Positions 12,801-21,800 of a stretch of DNA of 64,000 bases are shown piece by piece. Positions within the stretch are counted from its first letter, which is position 1. Each line of letters starts with the position of its first letter. This DNA is from Mesocentrotus franciscanus (lineage: Eukaryota; Echinodermata; Echinoidea; Camarodonta; Strongylocentrotidae). The translations under genes and the position numbers were made by a program. Below the pieces are notes generated by a model. That model was not told where the DNA came from and ran no database searches. It saw only the letters and a program-made list of their open reading frames with translations. The stretch covers positions 26,716,166 through 26,780,165 of the forward strand of contig CP137675.1 of NCBI GenBank assembly GCA_037976565.1, read 5' to 3'.

Positions 12801-15800
12801 AAGGAAACCATAACATTTGATTTTGGATGTGACAAATTTGTTCTATAATTTTGGCACTTGTTAACAGGTACCAGTAGGGTTAATGATAAGAGAGCCCTGA
12901 TCAAATCAAAGAACATGACTGCACATGACTATGCATACTTGAGAAGAAAAACACTGAGAAAAATCTTAAGTTCGATATCAAATCGAATTGAACAAAATAT
13001 GAATCTAACAATAAATAATCTTTTTTTTAATTAGAGAATGAACTAAGACATGATATTTCACCTAACTAGTTTAAAGAGTGTAATTCTAGTCATCTTTTTG
13101 ACCTGCACAAGTCAAGATTAATGAATGTACAATGTCAATGGAAATTCTATACTGTTGTCCCACATGTAGAAATTTATCGGGATATCAGAAACCGCCCATT
13201 TTCAGCAATCAGGGTCTCGTTTAAACAGAAAATTATTATGACTCAAGCTTTGCTCTCACCCACTACACTCTTCTCTGGAGCTGGCGGGACAATGCGACCC
13301 TTGGTTGTGTGCTTCTCGACCAGCTTCTGATGCAAACCCAAGAAATCGCTGAATCGTCTCATCACCCCCATTTCTGATTTCTTAAAGGATGGGTCAGTGG
13401 TCTGTGAAGTAAGAGAGAGAGAGAGATAGGAAGGGAGGGAGGATAGAGTAAAGAAAAAGTGAATGAGAGAAAGAGGAGGGGAAGGGGAGGGGGAGGGGAG
13501 AGAGAGAGAGGGAGAAATAAGAGACAATAAGATAGAGAGAGAGAGAATGATAGAGGCCGGGGGCGCAGTAGAATGGGAGTACATGTGAGACAGAGAGCAG
13601 AGAGCACAAAGAAAAAGATAGAAAGGAGAAGGTCAGAGAAAGAGAAATAGAGAGAAAAAACATGACAGGGGAAGAGAAAGCAGAGGGAAGAGAAGAGACA
13701 GAGAGCAGAGGAATGAGAGAGTACAAAAGAGAAAAAAAGATAGAAAAAGCAGAGAAGAGGAGAGTGAAAGATATAAAGGGATATAAAGGAGTGTAAAGGA
13801 GTGATCAAGAAAGGAGATAAACAGTAAAAATGGCTAATCTAAAGGTCTCGTTCACTTAACATAAACATGTACTGTAGATGCAGTAACCTCTGAATGTCTG
13901 CTTTCGTTTTTAAGGACTTTGTCCCGTAAACATGGATTGCCTATTCACATGTTAAAACACGTCATTAAATCTTTAACAAAATGTAGTTCAATAATGCTTT
14001 GACAGAGGATTCTTCTTCTTGTATGAGACTGTTGTCAAGGCTCAACATAAAAAAGCAATACAAACACTTATTACTCATTCAGGCTAGGGTAATTCAGTCG
14101 TAAAAAAAAACAGGGAGGGTGATAAATGTAATCATTCTCTCTCAGTTGGGAGCATCGATGTGGTTATGATACTGGGCAAAGTCCAATATCCTGATCAATG
14201 ATTCATTAGATCCGATCATTATTCCTGAATAATGAGCAAATGTACGCATTCAAAACCATTTCCCTTGCTGTTCAGGCATAACAACGCCTTAATAGTCAAA
14301 AGTAGTAGCGTTCAGTTTCTGTTTCATCTTTTGAATAGCACATAATCGGTTCTATCTTCGACTTGAGGACTCTGAAGGGAAAATTGAAAAATTGTCTGAG
14401 ATGGGATATACCTTCCTTCTTTTCTCTTAAAAAAAAAAGAAAGAAAAGAATGGTGTACACGTTGTGTGTAGTGTATGAGCATGGTGGAGGCTCGTATGGC
14501 TTACGTAGTACTTAGGAAAATAATAAAACTAGATGGAACTTCGACTGCGCGCAGTCGAAAATGATGCCTCCACCATAGAGCGATTTTACAAACCAAAACG
14601 GAAGCAATTTTTGATATTCAAGATTGATAGTAATCCATCTACAGGTTCTCAAAATAATATTGTGATTACAAGCTATTTTTCATATACATGGCTCCGAAGA
14701 TAAATTCCTGTCCTGAGTTTGATAGTTATCCATCTATCGGTTCTAATTATAATGTGATCACAAGCTATTTTTTAATACATAATAAGCCCCACGACTTTTG
14801 ACCTTTGACCTCATGACCCTAAAATTTAATCAGTTCATTGGCTCTGCAAGATACATACATGTCTTGAGTTTGATGGTAATCCGTCCACTAGTTCTAATGA
14901 TAGTGTGATAACAAGCTGTTTTTGCATTCATAATGAGCCCTGTGACCTTTGACCTTGTGACCCCAAAATCTGATCAGTTCATTGGCTCTGCAAGATACAT
15001 ACATGCCCTAAGTTTGGCGGGAATGCATCAATCGGTTATTGAGATAACGCAATCACAAGCTCTTTTTGCATACATAATGAGCCCTGTGACCTTTGACCTT
15101 TGACCTCGTGACACCAAAATCTACTCACTTCATTAGCTCTGCAAGATACATACATGACTTAAGTTTGGCGGTAATCCATCAATCGGTTCTTGAGATAACG
15201 CAATCACGAGAACGGGACGTACGGACGGACGGACGGACGGACAACCAGAAAACATAATGACAAAGATTGCCTATATTTTTTATAGTAAGCTACTTTTTAC
15301 TTACCTTTGTTGTCACCTTGTAGGCCATGTATGAACTCATGCCATCACCTACATCAATCAAAACATCAAAAATCTCTATGAAAGGCCTAGATATACCACA
15401 AATAAACTTCATCTTCATTTTTTAAGTCATCACTGGTAAAGATTAGCAAAATTGTTTGCAGGGTGGTCCATGATAGGTATTAACAGTTGAATCTACAGGT
15501 TTTCACAGTGACAACTTATTGAATAGTAAACAAAAATATAATAATTCTCAACCAAAAAAAATGAATAAAACATTAGTCATACAAGTTGTTTAAAAATGCT
15601 TCAAATGATATGGCTATGATTGCACCAGAGAGCATCTTAATTTTTATTCTTAGATTAGTCTACCCCAGGGGTTGACCCTGGACACAAAGGATTTTATGTT
15701 TTGCACTTTTGGTGCATACGCTCATACTCCATGTTGCAATTGTGCATGTTTGAATTTTTTGTTCGTGGACTATCCTCATGGGGTACTATAACAAAAACTT

Positions 15801-18800
15801 CTGTCAGCTATCCAATGTTTCAACCTGGCCTTTAAACACCTGCTTACCTTTTAGAGCAAAAAAAAAAAAATGGGAATGTCTCACGGCAAAAATGAGGAAA
15901 TGCAGTTTATACTGTATACTTCTGACACAGAAGTTTTCAGAAATACATGTAGAGAGGAAGTTTGAAGGTCAAAGATAGAAAAAAAGTAATCATTCCTCTT
16001 AAAAAAGGATGTTTGGCAGCTATGTATTTATATTCTGAATATTGAAACAGTAGTTGAAATCCCTACTAGGCCCGAGTGTTTTTTTTCTCTCAAATATGTA
16101 TGGTCACAATTGGTAATTTTTGGGGATGGATATTGCAAATTAACTATTGCGATCGTGATTGTCAACATGGACGTACATGTTTGAGAAGGTAAATACTCAG
16201 GAAATTCACAATTTTGAAAGCAAAATGGACTAAAAAAACAAACAAACAGGAATCCAACGACAGATAGTCTTCAATTAAACAATACAAATATATTTTACTG
16301 AAGCATGAACTGTGGTATGAAATTTCCCGTTGCGAAAAGTAGAATTTAGGGTTCATACAAGTCGGTGCAATATCTATACCGTTGTTCATCATACATTAAC
16401 ATTTAAAGGGGTATCGAACCTGATCAGTTTTCAGCAATCGGGCTACAGTTAAAAAACAAAAACATTACATCTAAAGCTTAATCCTTACCCATCTTCTGTG
16501 GCTCAGTAATGGTGATTTCAATGTCAAACTTGTCCCCACTTTCCTCCTCTGACATTTCCATCTGTAAAGTAAAGTATTAAGAGTTATATTTTTTTCAACA
16601 TCACCCGAGTCTAAAGGTTCATGCGTATATATGCCAGCAAATGAAGGTCAATGAACAAAATATGTGAACTTCGTGAAAATTACTGAGTAAAAAAAATGGG
16701 TATTGTTCATTATCAGGCAGAGGTGTCGTGGTCTAGTGGATAAGCCACCGGACTTTGGACCACATGGTTCATGGTTTGAGTCCCGGACTAATGTCCTTTG
16801 GCAAGACATTAATCTACATTTGCCACTCTCCACCAAGGTGAAGTAAATGGGTAACCGGTAGGAAGAAATTCCTTGAATGCTTTTGGCATCACTCTGGCAC
16901 TTGGTAAATCATACTGATAAACAAACAGAGTATACACAGGCTGGTGTCTAGGGTATTATACACCTTTGCAGTTTCTAATTGCTCCATGAAATTGACATTA
17001 TTCCAAATGTATTTAAAAAAAAAAAAATTTTTTCTTGCGGCACCTCTGGCCCTGATAATGCCTTTTGAAACTCAGGTTGAAAAACGCTGCTATATCCCTA
17101 ACTCTAAAGGCTTGTTCTGATATGACGTATAGAAACTGGCAATTTTTTTATGACAACGTAAAGTGTCACATGCTTCACAGTTCTATATTTCATAACACAG
17201 GGCGCAGCACTATGGGTATGTCTTTTGTTGCACACAGTTGCCATTAACGTTACACTAAAAGAACCAAGGCGGCTTTTTTTGCAGCAGTTTACCACACCAT
17301 ATCTGAACAAACCTTAACCCTATACTTCTGATGCAATATAGCCTGAAGCAATTGTAGGATTGCCAAATTACCTCATCCATTTCACTCTTCTTCTTGGTCT
17401 CCTCTGGCTCTCCAGCTCCTCCTCCTCCTGCGGTTCCCTCTGGCTCCTTCACAGTGGGAGCAAGGTCAGGCTTCTCCGTCTCAAGGGTCAGTGGAGATGT
17501 CGGCTCTGCGTCCAACTTGGCTGGCTCGTTGGACTCTGCTACTGGCGAGTCATCTAGGGAAACCTCAGTGCCGCCACCTGGAGTTGCACAACATGAACAC
17601 AAAGTACACTGTCAATTTAATATATACCTGGTTGTACGACATACAAATGTACAAGTCATGTACTGTATATCCCTGCAACAATTGCTCTGCGGTAATGTCC
17701 TACTCTGACCGAATTCCTAACTTCAAACACTATACACGCACCTATATGTACAGGTAAGACTAAACCTACGTTTAACCTACATGTAAAACCCTTTTGAAAC
17801 CCTAACCCTACACGTACAGTGTAACTTTATACTTATGAGGAAATAAGCCCGGAGCATTAGTCACTGGAGCAAATACACCCAGTTGACAAGTTAAGTACTT
17901 GCCATTATTAAATGCAGTGAGATATAATGAGATAGTTACATCATGATAGTCATACTTTATTTGCAGCAATCACTTTGGACACCTCTACAGCTTTAAGTAA
18001 TAATTCCAAAGGAACTGAAAGCTGGGCTTGACATTAACAGGTGCCTGGAACACATGGGCAGCCAAAATCCAAGTTCAGGGCCCCGTTGCACAAAACTTAC
18101 CATTGATGGTAACTTTGCCATCAATGGTAACTACCATGGAAACCTTGATTTTGATTGGCTGTTGAGCCCTGTTACCATGGTAGTTGCCATTGATAGCAAA
18201 GTTACCATCAGTGGTAAGTTTTATGCAATGGGGCCCAGATCCCAAATTCTTTTTATTTTATTTGTTCATGTAGGGCTCATGCATACAGACTGTAAACAAT
18301 TTGATAAGAAACCCCCTGGAGCTGTAAATAAAGAGTAATCAACCTTTACTATGATTAGTTTTCTTTTCAAATAATTCTTGAGGAAACAAATGGAAGGTTT
18401 GAGAGACACACTATTCTTGAAGTGCTCTTGTAAAGGCCATTCATAAAACCCCTCCACATAATTCAAAACATATTTCTGTTCCATCATTTCCTTTAAAAAA
18501 AAAAGGATTTGTAAGGCATGAATCGATTACATTTAAATCTTCATAGCAGCAAAAATTAAAAATAGTATTCAATTAATGTTACATTGCTCTAAGAATTTGT
18601 AATGTCTCTGAAAACAATATACATGGGTGAGGATTTTGCCGAAAAGTTGAAAACATGGCCAATTCGATCCCAAAGTCAAAGATTTAAACCTCAAAGCATT
18701 GCCAATTTAACGATTTTAGAGGTTATTTTGATCTTTAAAATGTCTGATGTCAAATGGAAGATGGTCATGCAACAAAAATTGGGCACAATGTGTACAGAAA

Positions 18801-21800
18801 ATATTCTACTTTCTAGTTTCTACTCATGCATTTCGTGTATTTTTTTAGGGCTAAAAATCAAAAGTTAGTAAAGCTGAACTTCAACATTTGGAATGATGTC
18901 TTGAAAGGAATATGGAAGGTAGGAATCAAGTACATGCAATCTCTTGGGGGGGGTTATTGGTGAAGTCATTCCAAGGTTGCAGGGAGATAATTATACCTCC
19001 CCCGAAATAGAAGTACCGGTAATCATTGTTGCATGGACAATGGCATATAAGAAGCTAATAAAGTTAGTATTTTTGCAGATTCACAGAAGGGTTTAATCTC
19101 ATCTCTAATTAGCAACAAGGTACACTGCACATAAAAACAGTTTATTTAATGTTGCTAGCAAGTGAATTAATGTTAGAAATTTGAAAAGTCATCCCTCAAC
19201 GCCTTTGGAGCATCTGTCATCAAACTAAAAACAGATGGACAAAAGTTATCTTAAATAACTCACCTCCAAAAAGATCATCATCATCTTCTAACGCCACATC
19301 TTCAGTTTTCTCCTGATGTTGCAAATTTGCAAATAAGACGAAGTGGAGAGGGAAAAGAAAAAATCATTTTGTTATTATATCAAAACTACATTCATTGTTC
19401 ACTCTTGCATAGTGACATGTTATAGAATGTCCAGAAAAGAATGGAAAAAAAAAATAGCAGGTACTGCATGGCGCCAGAACAGAAGTGGCGAGCACCCTTG
19501 GCTAGCGCAACGGAAAATTGCCTTGACATCACTAACGTCCTTTGGCAAGACATTACTCAACATTTGCCACACTCCACCCAGGTGAGATAAATGGGTACCG
19601 GACAGGAATTCAATCCTTAAAATGCTAGAGCGCTTTAAGAGCAGCCATGATTGCTGAGCACCCATAGTGTCAGGTCTGACAGACATGAGCGCTATACATG
19701 TACAAGAGCCCATTACAGTCAAATCTGTCTATAGCGACCACCCAAGGGAAACACAAATAGTGGCTGTTGCCGCCATTTTGATTTTGAATAATTGATTGAC
19801 AGCACTCGCAAGGCCTCTCCATGGCTTTACAAGGGCTCAGTCGGGCGAAAACGAGGCAGAGAGCTGATCGATAAATCTAACAATGCAAGGTTTTTTATAA
19901 ACAAAGAGTGGTACGGTTTTTAGTCAAAATAAAAATATGAAATGATTAAACATAATTTTCTATCTTTAAAATTGTCCGGCATTTTTTTTTTTACGCATGT
20001 CAAAATTTTTTTAAGAAATAAAAATGAACGAGCCTGAAAATTTGATTGACAGACAGGCACTGCCCACTCGCCAGGCCTAGCCTGTGCGGCGACGAACAAG
20101 CGAGTCATCGATTGAAGTTCATGACAATGACTCTGCATTGTTATGTTTCCATGAAATGTGCAAGAAACAATATCCTGTCGGTAATTAAATGTTTTGATTG
20201 AAGTTTTAATAAAAGCTTGGGGTTGAATAGTTTTATTGTGTGTAAATCTCCATTAGATCTAGCTTTATAGTTAGCCGCTGTGCCCACGATCGCCTGTGTG
20301 AGCGAAATTTCGCTGCTGTGGCTGGTCGCTACACGGCTGCTGTTGGTCGCTATACGGCTGGCCCTAGCGGTCGTTGTGTGGGCATTTTCGATGGCCAGCG
20401 GAAGTAAAATGAGTGGCCGCTGGTCACGTTAGACAGGTGGTCGGTGTGGACAGGTTCTTAACTACATGAAATCTCACGGGGGGATTTAAGTTACGGTGGT
20501 CGTTATGGACAGGTGGTTGTTAACACAGGTTTGACTGTATTATTATTCTTATTATTACCATAGCCCCGTCTTACAAAGAGATATCAATCACAACTATGTA
20601 CATAAGAGATAGGAGACTGCAAACTTGCGATTGATTGGAGGACTTGTGATTGATTTTAATCAATCGCAAATCTTTGTAAGACGGGGCCCCCCAAGATACA
20701 CCATCATCATCATTTTTATCTGGATTATTTTATATTATTATAATTAATTATTATAGCAGCAGCAGCAGTTATAATAATTAATTATAATAATATAAAATAA
20801 TCCAGATAAAAATGATGCTGCTGCTGCTGCTGCTATTATTATTATCATCATTATCATTATTATTATTTTATTATTCTTATTATTCTTACTTCTTCTTATA
20901 ATTCTTATTATTCTTCTTATTCTTATTATTCTTCTTATCATTATTATCATTATTTTGATGATGGCACTCCTACAGGCCATGGAAAGAGGACCCCTCAAAT
21001 GACGTCATCAAACTCAGATCAGGAGCCCATTTTTATCAATGAAATCCCTGATGAAGTGCACTTGCATCCCTCCACTGCCTCATGCTGCAATGCTAAAAAA
21101 AAAATTGCAATAATCTATCATCTGAAATCAAATTCGTCTTAGTTTTTCACTTTCGCATAATTTTATGGAATATCACAGACATTTTTAGAGGTTCTATCTC
21201 TTGCTGATATCACACAAGAAACAAGGGTTCCCTTCCAAAACATGAAGTGTGAAGCCGTGCCCTGAGCACACTTTCTTTGTAACTTCATTATTGCATGTCA
21301 GTTTTGTTTACAAGATCCATTGGCCTGTATTCTGAAGTCGTGTCTAACTTAGTCATGACTAAAGTTAAACAACTGTTTAAGTCCTGTCTAAGTCGTGTTT
21401 AACTACGAAGTCGCGTTCAACTTTAGTCACGACTTCTGCGCAGGCCTAGTAGGCGTTGATTTTGACACTCCAGCAGACGATAGACCGAATGCGCATGCGT
21501 GGGCGTGCCGAATAACAAAATTAATCCGCACAGTGACGTGACTGGCGCACAGTACAACACACAAATATCAGTGTGTCAATTATTCGCCGTGGGGAAAAAG
21601 ATCCAGAAAAGAAACTAGTCCAACAGAATGGATAGTTTAGAACAGATTATGTAATTTCCAACATGTCACCATTAGATAAAAATAGTTAATATTAGGCCTA
21701 TCGAGAAAAAATATATGGCTACGCGAGAAAAAATCCTGCAAAACGTATTTGAAATTTTAGAGGGTGCATGCTCCATCGTTCTCCTCCGCAAGTTCGGGGT

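Noticed and set aside
13362..13808. 148-codon minus-strand frame
   Set aside because: Low-complexity Ser/Leu/Phe translation of a GA-rich tract. Only the end overlapping SNX exon 6 is coding, in another frame.
16722..16800. Possible tRNA gene
   Set aside because: A and B boxes are present but the acceptor stem does not close, and the same sequence with a SINE body recurs several times.
17360..17757. Three plus-strand frames of 65-104 codons
   Set aside because: Antisense shadows of SNX exon 3.
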